Positions 1 through 6,981 of a DNA stretch of 19,763 bases are shown piece after piece (position 1 is the first letter of the stretch; each line of letters opens with the position of its first letter). The translations under genes and the position numbers were made by a program. The notes below the pieces were generated by a model, which was given only the letters and a program-made list of their open reading frames with translations, made no database searches and was not told the DNA's origin. This DNA comes from Christensenella sp. UBA1685 (GTDB taxonomy: Bacteria > Bacillota > Clostridia > Christensenellales > CAG-138): contig DCKB01000001.1 in assembly GCA_002320595.1 (NCBI GenBank), positions 1 through 19,763 of the forward strand, read 5' to 3'.

Positions 1-134
1 ATTGCCTGTACTTCATGTCCTGTGTTACACTTGTCATGAGGGATTTGCACTTCCTTTCGGTCCTTGTTGTTTTTCCTAAACTCACAATAACCGATTTGTG
101 CGAATCCTTCATCCTTTTTCTTCTCGCTGTCCAA
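1..134 (-). CDS. Possible 5' end of a divergent, edge-truncated reading frame (uncertain)
   Basis: An open frame on the minus strand runs off the left edge. In the same frame it is open from about position 200, but no ATG is present. The best candidate start is a TTG at 134, giving a charged, Lys/Asp/Glu-rich 44-residue fragment (begins MDSEKKKDEG, includes IGYCEF and IPHDKC). The ribosome binding site is poor: an AAGGAG lies about 19 nt upstream and an AGGA about 12 nt. The frame is not recognised as any family. A short open frame can arise by chance in such DNA, so this is only a possibility, either the start of a divergent gene or a remnant. Confidence 0.15.
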   Translation of the reverse strand, partial: MDSEKKKDEGFAQIGYCEFRKNNKDRKEVQIPHDKCNTGHEVQA

Positions 135-183
135 GATGTATTGTAATCCTACACTCCTTGCACAAATTGCATTTCGAAAATGC

Positions 184-212
184 TTGCGTAATGGTTCTGT
201 TTATGTTATAAT
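184..212 (+). promoter_or_regulatory. Predicted sigma-A promoter for the opp-type operon
   Basis: A -35 element TTGCGT (184-189) and a perfect -10 TATAAT (207-212) are separated by exactly 17 nt. Transcription would start near 219, leaving a leader of about 380 nt before the binding-protein gene at 601. It is the best housekeeping promoter seen in this upstream region. A second, weaker promoter closer to the gene cannot be excluded. Confidence 0.6.
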
Positions 213-322
213 CCAAAAATAAAATTTAGCAAATACTCATTTGAACTGTAACCTGTACTTTTGCAACCGCTCATCGTTTTATATCCTCGCAAGTAGAGAG
301 GTTGACGACAAAACGGATAATT

Positions 323-378
323 TAAATTCTGCCGATGGGATCTCGGCAAAAATATATCATATATCCTAAATTCTGACG
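323..378 (+). repeat. Spaced direct repeat in the opp leader
   Basis: The 12-mer TAAATTCTGCCG at 323-334 recurs as TAAATTCTGACG at 367-378, with one mismatch. The start-to-start distance is 44 bp, close to four helical turns. Each copy leads into a small stem-loop (330-348 and 378-410). It could be a pair of protein-binding sites or a repeated RNA module, or it could be chance in AT-rich DNA. Confidence 0.4.
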
Positions 379-600
379 CAGAGAACATAGGACTTTGACG
401 TAATCTCTGCACTGAGCCGCAAGGGAGTTTGAACGTTGGTCGTTAAGAATATGTTAAGATTTTGTTCTGTTCTTCGGTCTATGGCCGCGGCCAGCGTTTC
501 TTTTCCGGAACCGCTTCCTTCCCCGCTTTTTTTGATGCCAAATTTTGCCGGCGCAATTAAAGTGTCCGCAAAAAAACAATAATGAAGGAGACACACTCAC

Positions 601-2631
601 ATGAAGAAGAAATGGCTTTCTCTTTTACTGGCTGTGGTCATGGTGCTTGGCGCACTGTCCGGCTGCGGCGAGCCTGCCGACAACCCCAGCGACCCCAGCG
701 GCCCCAGTGATAGCGGCCAAACCGGGACAGAGACGCAAGCTCCCACACAGCCCAGCGGCAGCACTGAGGCTGAGCGCCCGAAGGGCGCAGCCGCAGAGCA
801 GGTCGTGAAGCTGTTCTATTCCGATGAAATCTCCGACTGGAACCCCTTGCACCCCTCCTCTGGCAGCACCTGGGCAAACTGGATTGACTCCCTTGTTGAG
901 TACGATAACTACGGCATGTGCCAGCCCTGCCTTGCGGAAAGCTGGACGACGTCCGAAGACGGCCTAACCTGGACGTTCAAGATTCGCGAGGGCGTGAAGT
1001 GGCAGCGTCAGGACGGCAGCGAATACGGCACCGAAGTCGTCGCTGAGGACTGGGTGACCAGCGCGAAGTGGATCCTTGATCCCGCCAACACCGCCCGCAC
1101 TGCGGACCTGCTGTTTGACATCGTCGGCGCTGAAGAATACTACCTTGCGCTTGAAGCAGGTAAAGCGGCTGATTGGAGCACCGTTGGCATCAAGGCCATC
1201 AGCACCTATGAACTCGAGTTTACGCTGGAAGCGCCCTGTCCGTATTTCCTTTCCCGCCTGACTTACAACTGGGGCTATCCGACCTGCGCTCAGTTCCTCG
1301 ATGAGATGGGCGAAACCTTCGGCACCAGCTACGACACAATCCTTTATTGCGGTGCGTTCCTCTGCACGAAGTATGAGGCCAACTCCTATATTGTCCACGA
1401 GCGCAACCCGCTTTACTGGGACATCGAAGACATCCACGTTGAGCGCATCGAAGAGCGCTACAACGCAGAAGCCGCCACGCTCGCACCCGAAGCTCTCCTC
1501 CGCGGCGAAGTTACCTATGCTGACATCCCGGCTGACCAGATCGACGGCTGGCTGAACGACCCCCAAAAAGCCGACCTCATCCGCCCGAACCGCCCGGGTA
1601 CCTACAGCTACTTCTATCTGATCAACTTCATGCCCACCTATGACGAGCGCGACGGCCTGAGCCATGAACAGTGGCTTGCGGCTGCCAACAACGTAAACTT
1701 CCGTAAGTCCCTCTACTATGGCCTTGATCGAGTGAAAGCTGTTGGCTGCTATGACCCGCATACGCCGGAAGAATATGTGCTGCGCACCATTACGCCGTAC
1801 AACTTCTGCGCTGCCGACGGTAAAGACTATCCGTACCTCGATGCGCTTGCGCCCTACAGCACCGTGGATCAGTTCCAGAGCGACAAAGCGCTCGAATACA
1901 GGGATAAGGCTATCGAAGAGCTGACCGCCGCAGGCGTCACCTTCCCGATCATGGCTTACATGCCCTACAACAGCGAATCCACCAGCCAGACCTCCCTTGC
2001 GGTCGTCGTTTCCCAGCAGCTCGAAGCGCTGCTCGGCACAGACTACATCAAGTTCATCCTGGAAGGCTATCCGGATACGGACTTCCTGGCCACAACCCGC
2101 CGCGCAGGCAACTATTCCTTCATGATGTCCTACTGGGGCCCTGACTACGCCGATCCCGAAACCTGGACCGACCCGTTCAACCTTGGCCAGGCCTACAACT
2201 ACATCTGGCGTGCGGACGGCATGGCCACCCAGACCACCAAGGAAGCCGGCGACGGCCGCATGGGCCGCACGGGCTATGACGAAACCTACTGGAAAGACTT
2301 CATTTATGGCGAGAAGGTTGCTGCTGCAACCGCAGAAACCGTTGACAACAGCATCCGCTACAACGCTCTTGCTGAAGTCGAAGCCTGGCTGCTTGATCAG
2401 GCGTTCGTGATCCCGCTGGGTACGCTGGGCGGCTGCGGTTACCTCTCTTCCTGCATGAACCCGTTCGAGAGCCAGTACGCGCCCTTCGGCATGTCGGACT
2501 CCCGCTACAAGTATCAGTGGGTCTATGAAAAGCCCATGAGCACCGAAGAATATCTTGAGCAGCTCCCCATCTGGGAAGCTGAGCGCGCAGAGCGCATCGC
2601 TTACGCCGAAGCAAACGGCATCGACTATTAA
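601..2631 (+). CDS. Oligopeptide-type ABC transporter substrate-binding lipoprotein (SBP_bac_5 family)
   Basis: This is the extracellular binding protein of an Opp/Dpp-type importer, 676 residues. It starts with a lipoprotein signal peptide (positive MKKK, hydrophobic stretch, lipobox LSGC at 19-22, so Cys22 would be lipidated). A Ser/Pro/Gly/Thr-rich tether follows to about residue 65. The mature domain shows family-5 features: GVKW...AEDW near the N-terminus, a segment around NPLYWD, NVNFRKSLYYGLDR in the second lobe, and DYADPETW near the C-terminal half. At 676 residues it is longer than classical OppA/DppA (about 540). The ATG is supported by GAAGGAG at 584-590. Downstream genes encode the matching permeases and ATPases. 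The family imports peptides, nickel chelates or other small solutes; the substrate cannot be told from sequence. Confidence 0.93.
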   Translation: MKKKWLSLLLAVVMVLGALSGCGEPADNPSDPSGPSDSGQTGTETQAPTQPSGSTEAERPKGAAAEQVVKLFYSDEISDWNPLHPSSGSTWANWIDSLVEYDNYGMCQPCLAESWTTSEDGLTWTFKIREGVKWQRQDGSEYGTEVVAEDWVTSAKWILDPANTARTADLLFDIVGAEEYYLALEAGKAADWSTVGIKAISTYELEFTLEAPCPYFLSRLTYNWGYPTCAQFLDEMGETFGTSYDTILYCGAFLCTKYEANSYIVHERNPLYWDIEDIHVERIEERYNAEAATLAPEALLRGEVTYADIPADQIDGWLNDPQKADLIRPNRPGTYSYFYLINFMPTYDERDGLSHEQWLAAANNVNFRKSLYYGLDRVKAVGCYDPHTPEEYVLRTITPYNFCAADGKDYPYLDALAPYSTVDQFQSDKALEYRDKAIEELTAAGVTFPIMAYMPYNSESTSQTSLAVVVSQQLEALLGTDYIKFILEGYPDTDFLATTRRAGNYSFMMSYWGPDYADPETWTDPFNLGQAYNYIWRADGMATQTTKEAGDGRMGRTGYDETYWKDFIYGEKVAAATAETVDNSIRYNALAEVEAWLLDQAFVIPLGTLGGCGYLSSCMNPFESQYAPFGMSDSRYKYQWVYEKPMSTEEYLEQLPIWEAERAERIAYAEANGIDY

Positions 2632-2676
2632 TCACCCAATCAGGTTCGCTGCGCGATTCAGGCGCATGCGTTCAAA

Positions 2677-2762
2677 GCGGAGGGCCTTCGCCGCGCGAAG
2701 GCTCCTCCGCGATACCCGGAACGTGTCCGACACATGCCGTCCGGGTTCCGAACCCGGACGGC
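2677..2762 (+). other. Two strong stem-loops between binding-protein and permease genes
   Basis: The 168-nt spacer after the binding-protein gene holds two hairpins. The first pairs GCGGAGG-G-CCTTCGC (2677-2691) with 2695-2710, about 15 bp with one bulge and a 3-nt loop. The second pairs GCCGTCCGGGTT (2736-2747) with its exact complement (2751-2762) around a 3-nt loop. It is followed only by GTTT, a poor U-tract, so neither is a clear terminator. They most likely act as partial terminators or as 3' protectors that keep binding-protein mRNA in excess over permease mRNA, a common arrangement in ABC importer operons. CGGAAC (2717-2722) can alternatively pair with GTTCCG (2745-2750). Confidence 0.6.
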
Positions 2763-2799
2763 GTTTGATAACCTGAATTCATATGTGAGGTAATAACAG

Positions 2800-3747
2800 T
2801 TGATTCGATATATTTTCGGACGTTTGGGACGAGCGCTCATCACCATGTTTTTGGTGCTCTCCATCGTATTCATGCTCATGCGGCTTCTGCCGGTAGAGGG
2901 CTATTTTGAAGGCCGCTCCGATACCATGAGCGAAACCGTTAAGAACAATATCTTAAAAGAGCTTGGTTTGCTTGACCCCTGGTATAAGCAGCTTTACAAC
3001 TTCTGGCGCAAGCTCCTTTTGGAAGGCGATCTCGGCAAATCCATCGTAATTCGCAAAAACGTCCCCTGTGTAGATATCATTCTTCCAAAAGCAAAGGTAT
3101 CGTTCCAATTCGGCATTATTGCACTTGCCATCCAACTCGCCGTAGGCCTAACGCTCGGTGTTTTCATGGCGCGCGGCAAGGGAAAGCTCATCGACACATT
3201 GGGGAACGCATATGTGCTGCTAATCAACGCATTGCCCGCCGCAGTATATTTTCTGGCAATCCAGCTTTACCTTTCAACGGCGCTGAAACTGCCAATGCTA
3301 TTCGACCCTTTGCGGGCACAAAGCCGGATTCTGCCGATCATCTGCCTCTCCCTTGGCGGCATTGCCTCCAACGCAATGTGGATGCGCCGCTATATGGTCG
3401 ATCAAATGAATATGGATTACATCCGCCTTGCGCGCGCAAAGGGCATGACTTCCCGGCAGGTTGCCTTCCGCCATGTAATGCGCAACGCGTTCATCCCCAT
3501 GGCGCAGAGTTTGCCGACCTCGATCCTGTTCACCATCTCCGGCTCCCTTTATGTGGAATCCCTGTTCTCCATTCCTGGTATGGGCGGCCTTTTGATCCAG
3601 TCCATCCAGCGGCAGGATAACACGATGGTGCAGGCAATGGTGCTGCTTTATTCCGTAATCAGCATCACGGGCCTTTTGCTTGGCGATCTTGCAATGATGG
3701 TTTGCGACCCGCGCATCAAGCTGGTCAAGAAAGGGGAGGGGCGGTAA
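2800..3747 (+). CDS. Peptide/nickel-type ABC transporter permease, DppB/OppB type
   Basis: This is an inner-membrane permease subunit of 315 residues, the usual OppB/DppB size. The N-terminus (MIRYIFGRLGRALITMFLVLS) is the first transmembrane segment typical of this subfamily. The cytoplasmic EAA loop that contacts the ATPases is at about residues 206-233 (DYIRLARAKG...RNAFIP). A conserved segment VESLFSIPGMGGLL follows, then a last transmembrane helix and a basic tail. The start codon is TTG at 2800, chosen because it restores the conserved N-terminus and because GTGAGG lies at 2785-2790; the next in-frame ATG would cut into the first helix. The stop codon directly abuts the next ATG, indicating co-translation with the second permease. 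Confidence 0.93.
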   Translation: MIRYIFGRLGRALITMFLVLSIVFMLMRLLPVEGYFEGRSDTMSETVKNNILKELGLLDPWYKQLYNFWRKLLLEGDLGKSIVIRKNVPCVDIILPKAKVSFQFGIIALAIQLAVGLTLGVFMARGKGKLIDTLGNAYVLLINALPAAVYFLAIQLYLSTALKLPMLFDPLRAQSRILPIICLSLGGIASNAMWMRRYMVDQMNMDYIRLARAKGMTSRQVAFRHVMRNAFIPMAQSLPTSILFTISGSLYVESLFSIPGMGGLLIQSIQRQDNTMVQAMVLLYSVISITGLLLGDLAMMVCDPRIKLVKKGEGR

Positions 3748-4860
3748 ATGAGCGACAAGAATAAAAAGAAAAGCATCCTTAAAGATGCAAAGAAGCCGTT
3801 TGGCCGCAGCTTTTCCGATCAGAAAATTTCCAATCTGCAGGATGGGTTCGTTGCGACCGATCAGCTGGAGGAATTCGAACGGGTAAAAATCCCCAAGAAT
3901 GTCGGCCTTTGCGATGATGGAGTAACCCCCATCACGGATGATCTGTTCGTGGTTGCGGAGCACGATGCAAGTGAGGCGGAACGCATCGGCTATTCCAACT
4001 ATTCTTATTGGGGAAGCACGTTCCGTGTGTTTTTCAAGAAGAAGGTCTCCGTCTTCCTGCTTGCGTTCCTTCTGCTCCTTCTCGCGTTTACCTTCATTCA
4101 GCCCCTGCTGCCGAACCAAAAGGATCCTTACCTTGTTTACAATGACGAGGCGGGCAAGACGCTGCGCAACGTATCCCCGAACGAAGAGTTCTGGTTCGGC
4201 ACCAACAGCATCGGCCAGGATCTCTGGTCGCGCATCTGGAGCGGCACGCGTACCTCGCTGTTCATCGGCCTCTGCGTTGCAATTTGCAACGTCATTATTG
4301 GCATTATCCTTGGTTCCATCTGGGGATATGCGCGAAAATGGGATTGGCTGTTTACGGAGATATACAACCTTTTTGATAACATCCCGTACACGATTCTCCG
4401 TATGCTGCTGATGTATATCCTGCGTCCCAGCCTGAAAACCATGATTTTCGTCATGTGCCTCACCGGTTGGATCGGCATGACCAAGTATATCCGCAACCTG
4501 ATCCTGATCTACCGCGACAGGGAGTTTAATCTCGCGTCCCGTTGCCTTGGAACACCGAGCCCGAAGATTATTTCAAGGAACATTCTGCCGCAGTTGATTT
4601 CGGTCATTATGCTGCAAACGGCGCTTGCGATTCCGGATGCAATCAGCTCCGAAGTGTTCCTGACCTACATCGGGCTTGGCCTCCCGATCGAAATCCCCTC
4701 TTTGGGCAACCTGATCAACGAAGGGCGCAAGGTCATGCTCGTGCCGGCGCAGCGGTATCAGCTGCTGTTCCCGGTATTGGTTGTATCTGCAATCGCCATC
4801 TCATTCTATGCGCTGGGCAACGCGTTTGCGGATGCATCCGATCCGCGCAACCACCGGTAA
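3748..4860 (+). CDS. Peptide/nickel-type ABC transporter permease, DppC/OppC type, with long N-terminal tail
   Basis: This is the second permease subunit, 370 residues. The first ~98 residues form a charged, Lys-rich, soluble cytoplasmic extension. The first transmembrane helix follows at about 98-118. The core has the OppC signature GTNSIGQDLWSRIWSG before the permease domain. The EAA-type loop is around LASRCLGTPSPKIISRNILPQ, followed by SSEVFLTYIGLGLP. Typical OppC/DppC proteins are about 300 residues with a short N-terminal tail, so the extension accounts for the extra length. The ATG follows the previous stop with no gap, and GGGGAGGGG in the end of the upstream gene serves as ribosome binding site. 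It forms a heterodimeric channel with the upstream permease. Confidence 0.92.
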   Translation: MSDKNKKKSILKDAKKPFGRSFSDQKISNLQDGFVATDQLEEFERVKIPKNVGLCDDGVTPITDDLFVVAEHDASEAERIGYSNYSYWGSTFRVFFKKKVSVFLLAFLLLLLAFTFIQPLLPNQKDPYLVYNDEAGKTLRNVSPNEEFWFGTNSIGQDLWSRIWSGTRTSLFIGLCVAICNVIIGIILGSIWGYARKWDWLFTEIYNLFDNIPYTILRMLLMYILRPSLKTMIFVMCLTGWIGMTKYIRNLILIYRDREFNLASRCLGTPSPKIISRNILPQLISVIMLQTALAIPDAISSEVFLTYIGLGLPIEIPSLGNLINEGRKVMLVPAQRYQLLFPVLVVSAIAISFYALGNAFADASDPRNHR

Positions 4861-4876
4861 GGGAGGGAGGTAAACC

Positions 4877-5953
4877 ATGGAAGAAATTCTCACGAACCAT
4901 GCGCCGGACTACAGCAAGCCGATTTTATCCGTTGATAACCTGGTTGTCAAATTTAACCTACGCGGCCAGGTGCTCACCGCGCTCCGCGGCATCAGCATGG
5001 AGCTTTACAAGGGAGAAAGCCTTGCAATCGTTGGCGAATCCGGCTCCGGGAAAAGCGTGTTCTGCAAAACCTTTATGGGCCTGTTGGACAACAACGGCTG
5101 GATTGATGATGGAAGCATCCAATATGGCGGTTATGATCTTACTTCCTTCAAGAAGGAAAAAGAATGGATCAAGATCCGCGGAAAGCGCATCGCAATGGTG
5201 TTTCAGGACCCCATGACGAGCTTGAACCCGCTCAAGACCATCGGCAAGCAGATTCAGGAAGCGTTCACGCTTCATAACAAAGTCTCCAAGGAAGAAGCAA
5301 AGAAGCGCACGCTTGAACTGCTTACGGATGTCGGCATCGAGGATGCCGAGCGGCGCTACAAGCAGTATCCGCACGAGTTTTCGGGCGGCATGCGCCAAAG
5401 GGTTGTGATCGCGATTGCAATGGCCTGCGTGCCGGAAATCCTCATCTGCGATGAACCGACCACAGCGCTTGACGTGACCATTCAGGCGCAGATTCTTGAA
5501 TTGCTCAAGCGGCTGCAGGAAAAGTATGGCCTGACGGTTATCTACATCACGCACGATCTCGGCGTTGTTGCAAATGTGGCGGATCGCATTGCCGTTATGT
5601 ATGCGGGCGACATCGTAGAGATCGGCACCTGTGACGAGGTGTTCTATGATCCCAAACACCCTTATACGTGGGCTTTGCTTTCAAGCCTCCCTCAATTGGG
5701 TGTGAAGGGCGAAGATCTTTATTCCATCGAAGGCACACCTCCGAACCTCTTCCAGCACATCAAGGGAGATGCGTTCAGCGCGCGCAACCCGCAGGCGCTC
5801 AAGGTGGATTTTGTGGCGCGTCCTCCGTACTTTGAAGTTACGCCAACTCACAAAGCGCGCACTTGGCTGCTCGATCCCAGAGCGCCGAAAATCGCGCCTC
5901 CGCCGCAGCTTAAGAACATAACAAAACTCAGCCGGGGAGGTGACTTGGACTAA
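4877..5953 (+). CDS. Peptide/nickel-type ABC transporter ATPase, DppD/OppD type
   Basis: This is the first nucleotide-binding subunit, 358 residues. All ATPase motifs are intact: Walker A GESGSGKS (53-60), Q-loop Gln110 in VFQDPMTSLNP, signature FSGGMRQR (168-175), Walker B with CDEP (191-194) followed by the D-loop TALD, and switch His226. After about residue 245 it carries the C-terminal extension typical of Opp/Dpp ATPases (HPYTWALLSSLP). The ATG follows the upstream stop by 16 nt, which contain GGGAGGGAGG. The last base of its stop codon is the first base of the next gene (TAATG), so the two ATPases are coupled. It should pair with the following ATPase under the two permeases. Confidence 0.94.
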   Translation: MEEILTNHAPDYSKPILSVDNLVVKFNLRGQVLTALRGISMELYKGESLAIVGESGSGKSVFCKTFMGLLDNNGWIDDGSIQYGGYDLTSFKKEKEWIKIRGKRIAMVFQDPMTSLNPLKTIGKQIQEAFTLHNKVSKEEAKKRTLELLTDVGIEDAERRYKQYPHEFSGGMRQRVVIAIAMACVPEILICDEPTTALDVTIQAQILELLKRLQEKYGLTVIYITHDLGVVANVADRIAVMYAGDIVEIGTCDEVFYDPKHPYTWALLSSLPQLGVKGEDLYSIEGTPPNLFQHIKGDAFSARNPQALKVDFVARPPYFEVTPTHKARTWLLDPRAPKIAPPPQLKNITKLSRGGDLD

Positions 5954-6894
5954 TGGCAAACTATTCGTCTGACGCTTTGGTCAGCGTCCGCAATATGGAA
6001 GTCACCTTTGGCAGCAAGCGCAGGCCGTTCGTTGCTGTGCATGACGTATCCTTTGATATTTACAAAGGGGAAACGTTCGGCCTTGTCGGCGAGTCCGGCT
6101 CTGGAAAAACCACGATTGGCCGCGGCATTATCCGCATCAACCCGCTTTCCAAGGGCGAGGTGTTTTTTGCCGGCGAACGCATAAGCGGCAAAATCAGCAA
6201 AGAACTTGACCAGGAAGTCACGAAGAACATCCAAATGATCTTCCAGGATCCGATGGCTTCGCTGAACGAGCGCGCCAAGGTCGATTACATCGTGTCCGAA
6301 GGCCTGATGAACGTGCGAAAGAACCTCACTAAGGAAGAACGCAGCAAAATGGTTGAACAGGCGCTGCTGGATGTGGGGCTCCTGCCAGAATTTGCAAGCC
6401 GCTTCCCGCACGAATTTTCCGGCGGCCAACGTCAACGCATCGGCATTGCCCGCTCTTTGATTATGGAACCACAGTTCATCATTGCGGATGAACCGATCAG
6501 CGCGCTGGACGTTTCAATTCGCGCGCAGGTTCTCAACCTGATGAGCAAGCTGCAAAAGGAGCATGGGCTCACCTATCTGTTCATCGCGCACGATCTGTCC
6601 GTGATGCGCTTCATCTGTGACCGCATCGCCGTTATCCATAAAGGTGTGATCGTGGAACTTGCGGAAACGGAAAAATTGTTTGCGCATCCGCTGCACCCGT
6701 ATACGCGGGCTCTGCTTTCGGCCATCCCGTTGCCCGACCCGAAATCGGAGCGGCACAAAAAGCTGATTGTTTATGACCCTTCCTGCCATGATTATTCTGT
6801 CGACAAACCCGTGTGGACAGAGATCGAAGGCGGCCATTTCATCATGGGCAATCAGCGGGAACTCGATGATTACCGTATGCGTTTAAAGCGGTAG
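5953..6894 (+). CDS. Peptide/nickel-type ABC transporter ATPase, DppF/OppF type
   Basis: This is the second nucleotide-binding subunit, 313 residues. Motifs are intact: Walker A GESGSGKT (46-53), Q-loop Gln98 in IFQDPMASLNE, signature FSGGQRQR (155-162), Walker B with ADEP (178-181) and D-loop SALD, and switch His213. The tail HPLHPYTRALLSAIPLPDP is the usual OppF/DppF C-terminal element. It overlaps the upstream ATPase by one base (TAATG), with GGGGAGGTG shortly before the start. It is the last gene of the operon; a strong intrinsic terminator begins about 30 nt after the stop. Which solute the transporter takes up remains open. Confidence 0.94.
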   Translation: MANYSSDALVSVRNMEVTFGSKRRPFVAVHDVSFDIYKGETFGLVGESGSGKTTIGRGIIRINPLSKGEVFFAGERISGKISKELDQEVTKNIQMIFQDPMASLNERAKVDYIVSEGLMNVRKNLTKEERSKMVEQALLDVGLLPEFASRFPHEFSGGQRQRIGIARSLIMEPQFIIADEPISALDVSIRAQVLNLMSKLQKEHGLTYLFIAHDLSVMRFICDRIAVIHKGVIVELAETEKLFAHPLHPYTRALLSAIPLPDPKSERHKKLIVYDPSCHDYSVDKPVWTEIEGGHFIMGNQRELDDYRMRLKR

Positions 6895-6922
6895 CCGCTG
6901 CATCGGCTTATCCTCAATTCTG

Positions 6923-6961
6923 AAAAACCTCCTGCCGCAGAAGCACGGCAGGAGGTTTTTT
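6923..6961. terminator. Bidirectional intrinsic terminator between convergent operons
   Basis: A perfect 15-bp stem pairs AAAAACCTCCTGCCG (6923-6937) with CGGCAGGAGGTTTTT (6946-6960) around an 8-nt loop, followed by a sixth T at 6961. The A-run on the left becomes a U-run on the minus strand. It therefore ends both the ABC operon from the left and the cobalamin operon (cbiP stop at 6982) from the right. Confidence 0.92.
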
Positions 6962-6981
6962 GCAGGCGGTGCAAGCTTTGT

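Larger units (their letters stand above)
135..600. other. AT-rich non-coding region and long leader of the opp-type operon
   Basis: About 470 bases contain no convincing gene. The region is visibly more AT-rich than the coding DNA on either side. It holds the sigma-A-like promoter at 184-212 and then a predicted 5' leader of about 380 nt before the ATG at 601. The leader has small stems at 275-280/310-315 (enclosing 285-288/298-301), 330-335/343-348 and 378-384/404-410. It also has a 12-nt near-perfect direct repeat at 323-334 and 367-378, a 12-nt palindrome at 482-493 and a T7 run at 527-533. No known riboswitch class was recognised. Small open frames here have no supporting features. Confidence 0.6.

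Noticed and set aside
964..1761. 265-codon minus-strand open frame inside the ABC binding-protein gene
   Set aside because: The plus strand encodes a full-length family-5 binding protein here. The antisense frame has no recognisable motif and no coherent neighbours.
2736..2762. tRNA T-arm-like sequence (GGGTTC-C-GAACCC)
   Set aside because: The loop is wrong for a T-arm, no acceptor, D or anticodon arms flank it, and it is fully explained as a 12-bp hairpin.
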